From contig JAJDCD010000008.1 of the NCBI GenBank assembly GCA_029261035.1, forward strand, positions 401,967 to 465,966: a DNA stretch of 64,000 nucleotides, given 5' to 3'. How positions within the stretch are numbered: position 1 is the first letter of the stretch; every line of letters begins with the position of its first letter. Shown here one piece after another: positions 42,192-51,222 of this stretch. The notes under the pieces were generated by a model, which saw only the letters and a list, made by a program, of their open reading frames with translations, ran no database searches and was not told where the DNA came from. The stretch comes from Candidatus Omnitrophota bacterium. Lineage in GTDB: Bacteria > Omnitrophota > Omnitrophia > Omnitrophales > JACROU01. A program made the position numbers and the translations under genes.

Positions 42192-42790
42192 GAACTAGAT
42201 CTCCCTTGTTGAATTACATTACGAACATATTTAGCTAAAATATCAATCTCTATATTTACTCTATTTCCATTTTTCAACCGCCCTAAATTAGTCATCTCTA
42301 AAGTATGAGGAATAAGAGCAACACAAAAACTAGACTTAGACATGGATTGAACTGTAAGACTAATGCCATTAATGGTAATCGAAGCTCTAGGAATAAGATC
42401 TTTCAGAAGTTTTTTTGGTAACTCAAAATGAAATTCATAGTTTTTCCCTTTTTTAACTTTACGAACTAGCTTAGCAACCCCATCCACATGCCCTTGGACA
42501 TAATGGCCACCCATTCTTCCATTCAATTTCATTGCTCGTTCAAAATTAACAGCATCTCCCACCTTCAAAGATCCTAGAGAAGTAACTTTCATGGTTGCTT
42601 CAACAATATCTACATCAATAAACCCTTTACCAAAACCAACCACGGTAAGACAAACACCATTCGTAGAGATACTATCTCCAAGCTTAAGTCCTTTTTGAAT
42701 AGAATTTACTGCAAAACGGCAGCACAAAATATCCCCAGACTTCTTTTTGGATTTTAGCTGCCCTGTCGTTTCAATAATTCCTGTGAACAT
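42188..42790 (-). CDS. ribE: Riboflavin synthase, alpha subunit
   Basis: 200 residues with the duplicated lumazine-binding barrels: MFTGIIETTGQLKSKKKSGD and the ISTNGVCLTVV motif in the first, GRMGGHYVQGHVDGVAKLV and SITINGISLTV in the second. It joins two dimethylribityllumazine molecules to give riboflavin. AAAGGAAAACC precedes the ATG. The repeat R3 separates it from ribD by 50 bp. Confidence 0.95.
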   Translation of the reverse strand: MFTGIIETTGQLKSKKKSGDILCCRFAVNSIQKGLKLGDSISTNGVCLTVVGFGKGFIDVDIVEATMKVTSLGSLKVGDAVNFERAMKLNGRMGGHYVQGHVDGVAKLVRKVKKGKNYEFHFELPKKLLKDLIPRASITINGISLTVQSMSKSSFCVALIPHTLEMTNLGRLKNGNRVNIEIDILAKYVRNVIQQGRSSS

Positions 42791-42805
42791 GGTTTTCCTT
42801 TGTTT

Positions 42806-42838
42806 ACTGGATCCCCGATCTAGTCGGGGATGACAAAC
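42806..42838. repeat. Palindromic repeat R3 inside the rib operon
   Basis: ACTGGATCCCCGATCTAG-TCGGGGATGACAAAC: the first half of repeats R1 and R2, with CCCCGA/TCGGGG arms. It lies between ribD and ribE and would fold in the operon mRNA. It shows that this repeat family has entered conserved operons. Confidence 0.75.
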
Positions 42839-42839
42839 T

Positions 42840-43937
42840 TTACAAATAGGCTTCGATGAGGGTGTCTTGGCCGACTTTATAGTGTTTTATATTATTCAGT
42901 TTGATAGCTTGTTTGGATGATGAAAGCCCTAAGCCTTCTACAGATGTCTTGGTGTTTCTGCCTCCTAAAAAATAAGGGGCTATAAAAAAGTTAATTTTAT
43001 CCACACACTTTTCATTTAAAAGAGAGGCTGATAATTCCCCACCCCCTTCAACCAGTAGAGAAGCTATACCAAATTCATGCAAGGTTTTTAATACTTGTTT
43101 CAAGTTGAGGTGTCCTTGTTTTTCAGTTACGGTAAACACATCTACTTTTCTAAGTTTAGAATAACTCTCTATTTTTTTCTTAGAATGTTTGTTCGAAGTA
43201 AAAATAAAATTAATAGAATTGGTATCAAATACCTTTAAATTCTTTTTCAGACTTAAAGTTCGATCTAATATAACTCGAGTTGGATTATGAATAAAATGAG
43301 ACTCTATCAAATAAGGGGTTAACTTAGGGTTATCGATACGAACCGTATCTGAACCTACAAGCACAGCATCACAGTCTTTTCTTAATTGATGAGACCAAAC
43401 TTTTGCTTCCTGAGACGAAATGTTTTCTCTATTATTTCTTGACCCTGTTATTTTACCATCCATACTTTGAGCCATCTTCAACAAGACAAAGGGGCGTTTC
43501 TTTAACTGCGATATCACAAAAGATTCGTTTTGTTTTTCCACCATCTCACTCAGAACACCACTTTCAACTTTAATTTTTTTTCTAGAAAGAATTCTCCGAG
43601 CTTTGTTTTTATGTGCTGGGTTTGGATCCGTCATACCATAAATAACTTTTTTAATTCCTGATCTGATTATTTGTTCTGTGCATGGAGGAGTCTTACCTTC
43701 TGTAGAACAGGGCTCTAAGCTAATATAAAGAGTCGCTCCCTTAGCACGCTTACCTGCTTTTTTTAAAGCCATTGCCTCAGCATGGGCTCCGCCATAAAAA
43801 GCATGATAACCACTAGCCACAAGCTTCTTGTTCTTCACAACGCAAGCCCCGACTAAAGGATTGGGAGAAACAAAACCTCTTCCTTTTTCAGCCAACTCAA
43901 TACATTTAGACATCCAATATAAATGTTCTTTATTCAT
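42840..43937 (-). CDS. ribD: Bifunctional diaminohydroxyphosphoribosylaminopyrimidine deaminase / reductase
   Basis: 365 residues from the ATG at 43937, two bases after the nusB stop; a Met at 43970 inside nusB is the alternative. The deaminase half has GAHAEAMALKKAG and SLEPCSTEGKTPPCTEQII (zinc site HAE and PCxxxGxxPPC). The reductase half has RPFVLLKMAQSMDGKITGS, CDAVLVGSDTVRIDNPKLT and LLVEGGGELSASLL. It performs the second and third steps of riboflavin synthesis. Confidence 0.95.
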   Translation of the reverse strand: MNKEHLYWMSKCIELAEKGRGFVSPNPLVGACVVKNKKLVASGYHAFYGGAHAEAMALKKAGKRAKGATLYISLEPCSTEGKTPPCTEQIIRSGIKKVIYGMTDPNPAHKNKARRILSRKKIKVESGVLSEMVEKQNESFVISQLKKRPFVLLKMAQSMDGKITGSRNNRENISSQEAKVWSHQLRKDCDAVLVGSDTVRIDNPKLTPYLIESHFIHNPTRVILDRTLSLKKNLKVFDTNSINFIFTSNKHSKKKIESYSKLRKVDVFTVTEKQGHLNLKQVLKTLHEFGIASLLVEGGGELSASLLNEKCVDKINFFIAPYFLGGRNTKTSVEGLGLSSSKQAIKLNNIKHYKVGQDTLIEAYL

Positions 43938-43938
43938 G

Positions 43939-44364
43939 TTATTGTTTGTTTTTGGGTAGGGACTCCGCATGTGAAATTTTGTCTAAAATACCATTCACAA
44001 ATTTACCAGAATCTTCTTGGGAGAATTTTTTAGCTAAATTAACAGCCTCATTAATTGTTACTTTGACAGGAATATCCTCGCAATAAATGAGTTCAAATGT
44101 AGCCATACGTAAAATATTACGGTCAATAATTGCCATACGTGCAGGGTTCCAATTCTGAGCATAAGATTGAACCATTGCATCGATATCCGTTAAATGCTCT
44201 AACGTTCCAAGAACTAATTGTGTTGCAAACTCTTTAGAATCATCTTCTGTATTATTCTGCTGCCAAAAGGATTCCAAGACTTCTTCTGCAACATCCTCTT
44301 TCAAAATGATTTGATAAAGAACCTGAACTGCATACTCTCTGGATTGAGTTCGTTTTCGCTGCAT
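43939..44364 (-). CDS. nusB: Transcription antitermination factor NusB
   Basis: 141 residues: RTQSREYAVQVLYQIILKED at the start, then NWNPARMAIIDRNILRMATFEL and VTINEAVNLAKKFSQEDSGKFVNGILDKI at the end, all NusB signatures (text by position 80-135). It binds boxA RNA with NusE in rRNA antitermination. nusB following ribH is a widespread order. Its ATG is two bases after the ribH stop. Confidence 0.94.
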   Translation of the reverse strand: MQRKRTQSREYAVQVLYQIILKEDVAEEVLESFWQQNNTEDDSKEFATQLVLGTLEHLTDIDAMVQSYAQNWNPARMAIIDRNILRMATFELIYCEDIPVKVTINEAVNLAKKFSQEDSGKFVNGILDKISHAESLPKNKQ

Positions 44365-44366
44365 AA

Positions 44367-44870
44367 TTAAACCTTGGATTTCTTTCTGTTTCGTGAAGTG
44401 CTTTTAATATTTTGCTGAATTTCAAACATTTTTAATAAAGTCTCTGCTGCTTCTTCCCCTTTATTACCCAACTTACCACCTGCTCGATTAAGAGCCTGCT
44501 TTTCTGTATCTGTTGTTAATACACCAAAAGCTATTGGAACCCCTGTGGCTAATTGTAAATCCATAATGCCGTTTGTAACTCCCTGACAAATAAAATCATA
44601 ATGATCTGTCTCACCCCGAATAACGGCACCTAAAGCAATAACTCCATCCGCTTTCTTGTTTTTGATAAGCTCACTTGCCGCAAATGGGATCTCAAAGGCT
44701 CCCGGCACCTTCACAATACTTATATTCTTCTGGGGTGTACCTGAATACATCAAAAAACTAATCGCACCATCACAAAGTTTTGATGTGACTTCTTCATTAA
44801 ATTCAGAAACTACAATCCCAATTTTAGTCATTTTTAATATTAAAAGTTGGTCCGTGACAGTCACATTCAT
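44367..44870 (-). CDS. ribH: 6,7-dimethyl-8-ribityllumazine synthase
   Basis: The core shows IGIVVSEFNEEVTSKLCDGA, VPGAFEIPFAASELIKN, ALGAVIRGETDHYDFICQGV and GVLTTDTEKQALNRAGGKLGNKGEEAA: the lumazine synthase fold with the catalytic His in TDHYDF (text by position). The conventional start MTKIGIV is at 44831 (154 residues) but neither it nor 44870 has a good ribosome site. Third enzyme of the operon; self-assembling oligomer in the family. Confidence 0.94.
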   Translation of the reverse strand: MNVTVTDQLLILKMTKIGIVVSEFNEEVTSKLCDGAISFLMYSGTPQKNISIVKVPGAFEIPFAASELIKNKKADGVIALGAVIRGETDHYDFICQGVTNGIMDLQLATGVPIAFGVLTTDTEKQALNRAGGKLGNKGEEAAETLLKMFEIQQNIKSTSRNRKKSKV

Positions 44871-44944
44871 CGGTCTTTAAATTCCGGGTGACAGCCACCA
44901 CTAGTTCAACCTTTACTCCTTTTAGAGGATTATCTTATTTACAA

Positions 44945-46108
44945 CTACAATAAATTCTCTGTTCTACTTTCTTGATCTAACAAAGATACTCTTTCAACAA
45001 CTTCTAAGCCATGACCTTCTAGCCCTATAATTTTTCTTGGGTTATTTGTAACCAATTTTATTTTTTTAACACCTAAATTTCTTAAAATTTCAGCACCCAT
45101 TCCATATTCGCGTAAATCGCTGTTAATACCCAATTTTTGATTCGCTTCTTCAGCATCTAATCCTTGGTTTTGAAGATCGTAGGATTTTACTTTATTTGCC
45201 AAACTTAAGTCACGTCCTTCTGGCCTAAGGTAAAGCAAAACACCTCTTTCTTCTTTTTCAATCATATGAACTGCTGGGTGCAACAAATCTTTGTGTCCAG
45301 GTTTTAAGGACCCAAGAACATCTTTAACAAAGCATTCTGCGTGGACACGAACCAAAATAGGATCATCCGTTACTTCTCCTTTAATCATAGCAACATGATC
45401 ATTCCCGTCCACTAAGGAACGAAATACTTTCAGCTGCCACTTTCCATTCTGAGTCGAAAATTCCGATTCGGCTACTTGATTCACTAACCGATCAAACTTT
45501 CTACGGTACTCAATTAAAGATTTAATCGTTCCAATTTTAAGTTGATGCTCTTTTGCAAAATTCATTAACTCAGGTGTGCGCATCATGGTTCCATCAGAAT
45601 CCATGATTTCACAAATTACGGATGTTGGGGAAAAACCTGCCAATCGAGAAAGATCCACTCCTGCTTCAGTATGTCCTGCTCGAGTTAAAACACCCCCATT
45701 TTTTGCTTTTAATGGAAATACATGTCCTGGAGAAACAATATCGCGGTAATCTCTTTTTAAGTCTGCCAAGACCTCTATGGTATGTGCGCGATCATAAGCA
45801 GAAATACCTGTAGTAACGCCAATTTTGGCATCTACAGACAAAGTAAATGCAGTTCGATAGACATCATCTGAATTACCGTCTACCATATCTCTAAGACCTA
45901 ATGCCATAGATCTCTCTTCTGCCATAGGAACACAAATCAACCCTTTTCCATACTGAGCCATGAAGTTAACTTTTTCTGGGGTAACACACTCTGCTGCAAA
46001 AATGAGATCCCCTTCGTTTTCACGAGACTCATCATCCGTCATGATTACCATTTTACCTTGACGAACATCTTCAATAATATCTTCTATAGAATCAAACTTG
46101 ATAGACAT
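44945..46108 (-). CDS. ribBA: RibBA-type protein: DHBP synthase with degenerate GTP cyclohydrolase II domain
   Basis: 387 residues. The N-terminal RibB domain is complete ([36 protein letters not shown] with catalytic acids). The C-terminal half keeps RibA-like features ([41 protein letters not shown]) but the zinc motif is damaged: the family's GDVFGSLRCDCG reads [12 protein letters not shown], so two of three zinc cysteines are gone. This is like RibBX proteins, whose second domain is inactive as GTP cyclohydrolase II. AGAGGA precedes the ATG. First gene of the riboflavin operon; no FMN riboswitch was seen upstream. Confidence 0.92.
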   Translation of the reverse strand: MSIKFDSIEDIIEDVRQGKMVIMTDDESRENEGDLIFAAECVTPEKVNFMAQYGKGLICVPMAEERSMALGLRDMVDGNSDDVYRTAFTLSVDAKIGVTTGISAYDRAHTIEVLADLKRDYRDIVSPGHVFPLKAKNGGVLTRAGHTEAGVDLSRLAGFSPTSVICEIMDSDGTMMRTPELMNFAKEHQLKIGTIKSLIEYRRKFDRLVNQVAESEFSTQNGKWQLKVFRSLVDGNDHVAMIKGEVTDDPILVRVHAECFVKDVLGSLKPGHKDLLHPAVHMIEKEERGVLLYLRPEGRDLSLANKVKSYDLQNQGLDAEEANQKLGINSDLREYGMGAEILRNLGVKKIKLVTNNPRKIIGLEGHGLEVVERVSLLDQESRTENLL

Positions 46109-46256
46109 AGCTATTCCTCTGTTTATAAGTATTTAGCCAAGGATTGTAGCAGAAAAACACATCTCAGACGACAGAAATAAACCCAGATTTATCCCACAGA
46201 AACTAGTTAGATTCATATAGAAAGCTGCCTCTTGGCTCAAAGAAGGCTTGTACCTA

Positions 46257-46284
46257 GTGTGCCAGGTCTTTAGCCCTGACACAC
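46257..46284. repeat. Hairpin repeat H1 after rluD
   Basis: GTGTGCCAGG and CCTGACACAC form a 10-bp stem with one mismatch. A related hairpin is at 49369-49396. Each lies just 3' of a minus-strand gene (rluD, pgi). They may act in transcript ending or mRNA stability; no T-run follows. The rest of the 232-base gap holds nothing recognisable. Confidence 0.55.
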
Positions 46285-46340
46285 ATTGACACATGAGTAC
46301 TCCTATACTCCTACTAATTTAAGTCTAAAAAGGGGCTTAA

Positions 46341-47267
46341 TCAGTCTTTTTCCTCTTTTTCTAACTGCTCTATAAGGTATTTCATATCCTCTGGCACCTC
46401 GGAATCAAAGCTGAGACGTTCTTTAGTATGGGGATGTTTGAAGGTGAGAGACTTAGAGTGAAGCGCCTGTCTGCTAATATGTTTACTCTGTATTCCATAC
46501 AAAGAATCCCCTAATACAGGGTGCCCTAAATGCGCCATATGAACTCGAATTTGATGAGTTCTTCCTGTCTTAAGCTTAACTTCCAAGAGAGTTGATTTTT
46601 TATACCGACGTATCACTTTAAAAAATGTATGTGCGGATTTTCCACCCGTAGGTTTAATGATTACTTTTTTGCGATTTAAAAACGCCCGCCCAATGGGCTC
46701 CTGACACTCCCCTTCATCTCGTTGTACGATACCTTTAACAACAACCCAATAAGTTCTTCCTACCGTTCTATTTTGAATCTGGAGAGAAAGTGCCGCATGT
46801 GTCGTTTCATTTTTAGCCACCATCATTAACCCAGAAGTATCTTTATCTAACCGATGCACAATTCCAGGACGAACCCCCTCATTCAACTCCGTCAACTGTT
46901 TCCCTACATGGTAAAGCAAAGCATTAACGAGCGTATGCTCCATATTCCCATTCGCAGGATGAACAACCATACCCTGAGGCTTATTCAGAACAATTAAATC
47001 TTTATCCTCAAACACAATATTCAGAGGAATCTCCTCTGGTTCTGCGAAAAAGTCTGATTCCGTCACCAAATCCACATGAATTTTATCACCTAATTTCACA
47101 ACAGTATGAGGTTTACAAGATGCTCCATTTAATTTAATTTGTCCATTAAAAATATATTTCTTAAGCTGACTACGAGAAAGCTCATTCACCAACTGTAGAG
47201 CAAGATAAGTATCAATGCGTTTACCCGCATCTAAAGATTCAACTTCATAAAATTGATTTATTTTCAT
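46341..47267 (-). CDS. rluD: Ribosomal large-subunit pseudouridine synthase, RluD family
   Basis: 308 residues: an N-terminal S4 domain (RIDTYLALQLVNELSRSQLKKYIFNGQIKLNG, about 17-48) and the RluA/RluD catalytic domain with the HRLDKDTSGLMMVAK motif containing the catalytic Asp, followed by LEVKLKTGRTHQIRVHMAHLGHPVLGD (text by position). It isomerises uridines of 23S rRNA helix 69 in the family. Confidence 0.94.
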   Translation of the reverse strand: MKINQFYEVESLDAGKRIDTYLALQLVNELSRSQLKKYIFNGQIKLNGASCKPHTVVKLGDKIHVDLVTESDFFAEPEEIPLNIVFEDKDLIVLNKPQGMVVHPANGNMEHTLVNALLYHVGKQLTELNEGVRPGIVHRLDKDTSGLMMVAKNETTHAALSLQIQNRTVGRTYWVVVKGIVQRDEGECQEPIGRAFLNRKKVIIKPTGGKSAHTFFKVIRRYKKSTLLEVKLKTGRTHQIRVHMAHLGHPVLGDSLYGIQSKHISRQALHSKSLTFKHPHTKERLSFDSEVPEDMKYLIEQLEKEEKD

Positions 47268-47287
47268 TTAATTTTAATCCCTACTTT

Positions 47288-47393
47288 GTCATTACGAGGT
47301 ATTTGATATTTAGCCGAAGTAATCTCAGAAAAAGAGAATATTATCCCAAACCTTAGATTGACACGATTCCTTGGTAGACTATCTCGCAATGAC
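47288..47393. repeat. Inverted-repeat element overlapping the end of lgt
   Basis: Ends GTCATTACGAG (47288-47298) and CTCGCAATGAC (47383-47393) are inverted copies with one mismatch. The interior keeps GCCGAAGTAATCTCAG and AGATTGACACGATTCC, resembling the widespread GTCATTGCGAGG...GAAGCAATCTC bacterial repeat. The last codons of lgt (GTC ATT GCG AGA TAG) lie inside the right end. Confidence 0.7.
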
Positions 47394-48131
47394 TTCCTTT
47401 GTTTTTTTAAAAAACGCAAAATACAAAACTGCTGTTCCTAAAATTAGGAAGCTACAAATAATCTGTGCAATAGTCATACCAAAAAATATTCGCATGTTAT
47501 CCCCACGAAAAATCTCCAAAACAAAACGTCCCAAAGGATAAAGTAAAAAATAAAGTAAAGTAACTTCTCCTTTAAAAGCGCTTCTTTTATAACGGCAAGC
47601 TAAAAGTAAAAATAAACATAAATTGAATACAGACGAATAAATTTGAGTTGGGTGCACTAACTCTTTAAATAAAGGAAACTGAACAGCCCAACTTCCATAA
47701 AATGCAGTTCCCCAACAACAGCCATTCAAAAAGCATCCAATGCGACCAAAGCTTTGAGCTAACGCTAAAGCAGGGAAATAAAGGTCTGATAAATCAAGCA
47801 AAGAAACTTTTTTTACACGGCAAAAAATAAGGAGTCCCAAAAAACCCGATAGGATTCCACCATAAACAACTAAGCCACCCTCCCAGAAATAAAAAATCTC
47901 TTTAGGGTAACTTTGATAATAAGCCCAATTTTGTATTACAAAAAACATTCGGGCCCCAACGACCCCTAGCAAAGTTAATAAAAGAATCAAATCGATGATC
48001 TGGTTCTTTTTCATACCTGCAACGGGTTCTTGACGACTTAAATAAAAAAGGGATGAGAGAATCCCTAAAGCAAATAAAAGACCATAAGAATAAATCGTTA
48101 TTGGACCAAATGAAAATAATACAGGATGCAT
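47379..48131 (-). CDS. lgt: Prolipoprotein diacylglyceryl transferase
   Basis: 250 residues, about seven transmembrane helices. GARMFFVIQNWAYY, WEGGLVVYGGILSGFLG, GRIGCFLNGCCWG and HPTQIYSSVFNL are Lgt signatures (family GRxGxFxNGE/CC and HPxQ/LYE variants); the catalytic Arg and His positions are covered. It attaches diacylglycerol to lipobox cysteines before LspA acts. The C-terminus KEVIAR and the stop come from an inserted repeat. Confidence 0.94.
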   Translation of the reverse strand: MHPVLFSFGPITIYSYGLLFALGILSSLFYLSRQEPVAGMKKNQIIDLILLLTLLGVVGARMFFVIQNWAYYQSYPKEIFYFWEGGLVVYGGILSGFLGLLIFCRVKKVSLLDLSDLYFPALALAQSFGRIGCFLNGCCWGTAFYGSWAVQFPLFKELVHPTQIYSSVFNLCLFLLLACRYKRSAFKGEVTLLYFLLYPLGRFVLEIFRGDNMRIFFGMTIAQIICSFLILGTAVLYFAFFKKTKEVIAR

Positions 48132-48322
48132 GAATTGTTCCTTTGTCTATTAACGAAGAGCGGGTAGCGTTTAGGAAAAGATTCCTCTGTCATAGATCCT
48201 TCCCACCCAATCCTCCTAATAAGCTAGCGGACCCGCCGTTTTTCGTGGCGGGCAAGACGGCGGGCAGGCACTTCGTTCAGGATGACAATGTATTTCTGTC
48301 TTCAGACCTCTGCCCTCCTACT
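48132..48322. other. Intergenic gap with degenerate palindromic repeat
   Basis: Between lgt and lspA. GACCCGCCGTTTTTCGTGG and CGGGCAAGACGGCGGGC fold together, bounded by TGTCATAGATCC and GGATGACA, resembling the ends of repeats R1-R3. No gene seen. Confidence 0.45.
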
Positions 48323-48793
48323 TCATTTCTTTTGTTTCAGTAATGCAAAGCTGAGAATAATGACACCTACTGTAATAAAACTATCTGCTAAATTAAAAAC
48401 AGGCCACACTCTAAAGTCTATAAAATCAACAACAGCACCTCTAAAAAAACGATCCGTTAAATTCCCGAAAGCTCCGCCAATAATAAAACTAATTCCAAGC
48501 TGAAAAATAAGCGGTTCGTTTCTAATTTTATAAGCTAGATAGATAAGCATTGAAATTCCAATCAGAATCACTCCAACCAAAATCCATGAGCCCCCTCTAA
48601 ACAAACCAAAAGCAATGCCCGTGTTATATATAAAGGTGAAATTGAATAGATTCGGAATAATTTCGATGGATTGCAATTCGTCCATATGGAGAACGATAAA
48701 GTATTTAGATACTTGATCAACAATGTAGACAAAGGTGACTACAACAGGAAGAAACCAACTTAAAGAAGCTTGAGAAATAAGAGATGAATTCAT
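48323..48793 (-). CDS. lspA: Lipoprotein signal peptidase (SPase II)
   Basis: 156 residues with four transmembrane helices. Catalytic Asp residues: FGNLTDRFFRGAVVDFIDF (about 111-129) and FNLADSFITVGVIIL (about 133-147). VDQVSKYFIVLHM near the start is also conserved. It cleaves the signal peptide of diacylated prolipoproteins. The next gene upstream is the DksA/TraR-type gene, three bases away. Confidence 0.95.
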   Translation of the reverse strand: MNSSLISQASLSWFLPVVVTFVYIVDQVSKYFIVLHMDELQSIEIIPNLFNFTFIYNTGIAFGLFRGGSWILVGVILIGISMLIYLAYKIRNEPLIFQLGISFIIGGAFGNLTDRFFRGAVVDFIDFRVWPVFNLADSFITVGVIILSFALLKQKK

Positions 48794-48796
48794 GAA

Positions 48797-49186
48797 CTAA
48801 TTACGCTCTTTTTTCTCCTCTTCCTCTTGGCAAGAGATGCAGTATGTGGCATAAGGTACTGCCATAAGACGTTTCATAGAAATTTCTTTACCACAAGGTT
48901 CACAGGTACCATAAGTACCTTCTTCTATGCTTTCAATAGCGTCTTGAATTTTATTAAGTAATTGCTGTTCCGTTGAGGCTAGATCTAGGCTGAATTCACG
49001 ATCAAAATTATCTGTAGCAACATCAGCCATATGAAAGGTATATCCAGACAAATCTCCCGATGCGTCTTTTTGACTTAAATTTAGATGATCTTTAGCTATA
49101 TGATCAATACCATCAGAAATAACTTTTCTTTGAGCAATCAATAACTCTTTAATTTTATCGAAATTTCTCTCTTTTTTCTTGGCCAT
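48797..49186 (-). CDS. DksA/TraR-family zinc-finger protein
   Basis: 129 residues from the ATG at 49186 (GGGGAC about 8 bases upstream); an in-frame TTG two codons earlier is less likely. A coiled-coil N-terminal part is followed by the C4 zinc finger YGTCEPCGKEISMKRLMAVP with YCISC (about 93-121). DksA-type proteins bind RNA polymerase through the secondary channel; the acidic tip residues are not clear here, so the exact role is open. dksA-like before lspA is a common order in several phyla. Confidence 0.88.
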   Translation of the reverse strand: MAKKKERNFDKIKELLIAQRKVISDGIDHIAKDHLNLSQKDASGDLSGYTFHMADVATDNFDREFSLDLASTEQQLLNKIQDAIESIEEGTYGTCEPCGKEISMKRLMAVPYATYCISCQEEEEKKERN

Positions 49187-49368
49187 GATCAAGTCCCCAC
49201 TTTCATTCCACTAAGGCTGCCCTGTTAATTAAGTATACCCCAAAACTCTAAAAAGCGCTAAATTATAGCGCCACACAGTATAAATGCAAGAACAAAAGCT
49301 TAATCTCACAGTAAAACGTGTGACTCAAACCTAATTACGTTATTTGGAACATAAAAGTTATGTACCGA

Positions 49369-49396
49369 GTGTACCAGGTCTATAGACTTGGCACAC
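49369..49396. repeat. Hairpin repeat H2 after pgi
   Basis: GTGTACCAGGTCTA and TAGACTTGGCACAC form a 14-bp stem with two mismatches, a longer version of H1. It begins 22 bases beyond the pgi stop. No T-run. Confidence 0.55.
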
Positions 49397-49417
49397 ACAA
49401 GATTTATAATTTAACTC

Positions 49418-51040
49418 TTACTTTCTCTGTTTCATTTTGCTTAAAATTTCACGTGTCTGAACTTTGTATCCCTCAACTCCGTCTTGCAAATAAGTATAAT
49501 CCTTATAACTTCCGTCTTCAGCCTTCTCCTTCTCTAAACCTCTCAACTTACCTTCGACGGCTACAATCGTCTGAAACAAATAAATAAACCGAGCTACTTG
49601 TCTCACATTTCTTTCTGGAAGCAACAGGGTGTAATTTAAAATGCCTCTTTCGGTAGCATCCGCTGCAACTCCTTGCAGTGAAGCCTGCTGAACTGTCGAT
49701 AGATTCAAACCTTCCATCGAAACAATTTCTTTCCCTGAAATACCGCTCCCCTTTGGAATCACAGGATTGCGAGACTCTTCAGTTGTCTTAGTTCCAACAA
49801 ACAAAACAAGATCACGCTCAGCACCGGTTCCCTCTACAGCACCATTCCATATCGAATGCATTTTCTCCGATCCAACGATCGATAAAAAGTCGAGTCCTTG
49901 TCCAAATTTCTGCACCGACTCCGAGTAAAGCTGTTGTGCTATATCACCCACTTGTTTCATAAGTGGATCATACACAATCATGATCAACAAAGACTTCCCT
50001 TTTTCTTTTTCTGCTATCACATGATTCATTGCCGCTTGAAATGCTATGTTGTTTTCATCTTCAATAGGCAATTCCAACGTATCTCGAATCACATCTTTAA
50101 TACCATTCATAACATCGTCAATACGGCTTTTAGGGGATTCTCCTAAATTACTATTTGCTGTCACTGCTAAAGCTAAAAGACCCACTGGAGAAAAAGCAGA
50201 AAAACGTCCTCCCGTACCATCTGGAACAGGAAGCATCGCGTAAAATTCATCTGATTCTTTCTCTGAACCATATGTTTTTTGATTCAATTGAAACAAAACA
50301 CTCTTTTCATTCAAACCCGTCGTAGCTACAAAAAATTGGCCCGTTTTATAATACTCCGAACCATCTTCAAGAAGGATTGGCTTTACTCCTGTTTTTTTAA
50401 GCTCCTCTGCTAAAACACTTCTCGTAATCAAAAATGCAGCCAAAGTTTCTTGTGTCGCTCCTGATTTCGAAACCACATTAAATTTAGTTTTTAAAAGAAG
50501 TCCACGATCACGAAGACTTGTTAAAAGATCGATCACTTTTTCAGGACTAAAATCATTTCCTATAAAATATATTTCAGGAGCCCCTCCTCTTTTTTCTTTA
50601 GAGAGGTTATTATGCTGACTATTAATCGTACTAGAAACTAACGCTTGTGTTGGTAAATCAGAACCCCCAATGCCAATATTCACCCAAACTTCTACCCCAT
50701 CTGCTCTAACTTTATCTGCTGTTTCAATAATAGATTGGATGATAGGGTTATTGGAAACAATGCTTCCATCTGGATCTAAAGCGTTGTCATAAATAACACT
50801 TTCATCCAACTCCACATCTACCCACGGAAGAGTCCAACCTCGTAACACTTTTTTTAAATGAATTCTACCTGCAGCATCCCCTGCACCTTGAAGCTCTTTC
50901 TTAAACTGTTCCTGGATTTGTTTTGCTTGGTCGATGAATTTTTGCTTGTCCTCTAAGACAAACTTAGAAGGAGTGCTTTCTGTATATAAATTGTCTTGTA
51001 TTAAATCAATGGACTGAGAATTAGAAGTAGAAAGTGCCAA
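49418..51040 (-). CDS. pgi: Glucose-6-phosphate isomerase
   Basis: 540 residues. SIS-fold signatures: WVNIGIGGSDLPTQALV (about 119-135), FNVVSKSGATQETLAAF (about 191-207), PDGTGGRFSAFSPVGLLAL (about 277-295), and QLYSESVQKFGQGLDFLS (about 371-388). These match phosphoglucose isomerase, which interconverts glucose-6- and fructose-6-phosphate, although the usual PGI signature 1 is altered (a divergent lineage). It is separated from the giant gene upstream by a 294-bp hairpin-rich gap. Confidence 0.88.
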   Translation of the reverse strand: MALSTSNSQSIDLIQDNLYTESTPSKFVLEDKQKFIDQAKQIQEQFKKELQGAGDAAGRIHLKKVLRGWTLPWVDVELDESVIYDNALDPDGSIVSNNPIIQSIIETADKVRADGVEVWVNIGIGGSDLPTQALVSSTINSQHNNLSKEKRGGAPEIYFIGNDFSPEKVIDLLTSLRDRGLLLKTKFNVVSKSGATQETLAAFLITRSVLAEELKKTGVKPILLEDGSEYYKTGQFFVATTGLNEKSVLFQLNQKTYGSEKESDEFYAMLPVPDGTGGRFSAFSPVGLLALAVTANSNLGESPKSRIDDVMNGIKDVIRDTLELPIEDENNIAFQAAMNHVIAEKEKGKSLLIMIVYDPLMKQVGDIAQQLYSESVQKFGQGLDFLSIVGSEKMHSIWNGAVEGTGAERDLVLFVGTKTTEESRNPVIPKGSGISGKEIVSMEGLNLSTVQQASLQGVAADATERGILNYTLLLPERNVRQVARFIYLFQTIVAVEGKLRGLEKEKAEDGSYKDYTYLQDGVEGYKVQTREILSKMKQRK

Positions 51041-51124
51041 TGGATTATCTCCTATATATAATTGTGAAAATCATTTGAGGCAGGTATTTTACCCATTCTC
51101 AAGGTTCGGTCAACCCTTTAGAAC

Positions 51125-51169
51125 CCCTCTCAGGGGCCAGGCCCCAAAAGGGCCTGCCCCCTGAGAGGG
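51125..51169. terminator. Long GC-rich hairpin before pgi
   Basis: Arms of 20 bases (51125-51144 and 51150-51169) pair with one mismatch around a five-base loop CAAAA; the ends are CCCTCTCAGG and CCTGAGAGGG. No T-run directly follows, so it may protect mRNA or block read-through together with the next hairpin rather than act as a simple terminator. Confidence 0.6.
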
Positions 51170-51192
51170 TGGTGAGCCCTTTAAAAAAGGAA

Positions 51193-51218
51193 AATGCCAG
51201 GGTTTTGCCCCTGGCATT
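51193..51218 (-). terminator. Hairpin terminator of the giant gene
   Basis: On the minus strand AATGCCAGGG...CCCTGGCATT (10-bp perfect stem) is followed by TTCCTTTTTT. It is preceded by a T8 run that ends the structured element upstream. Together they should stop transcription from the giant gene before pgi. Confidence 0.7.
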
Positions 51219-51222
51219 AAAA

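Noticed and set aside
46109-46340. FMN riboswitch upstream of the riboflavin operon
   Set aside because: None of the conserved RFN blocks (GGGGCAGGGTGAAATTCCC-like) is present; the gap only holds hairpin H1.
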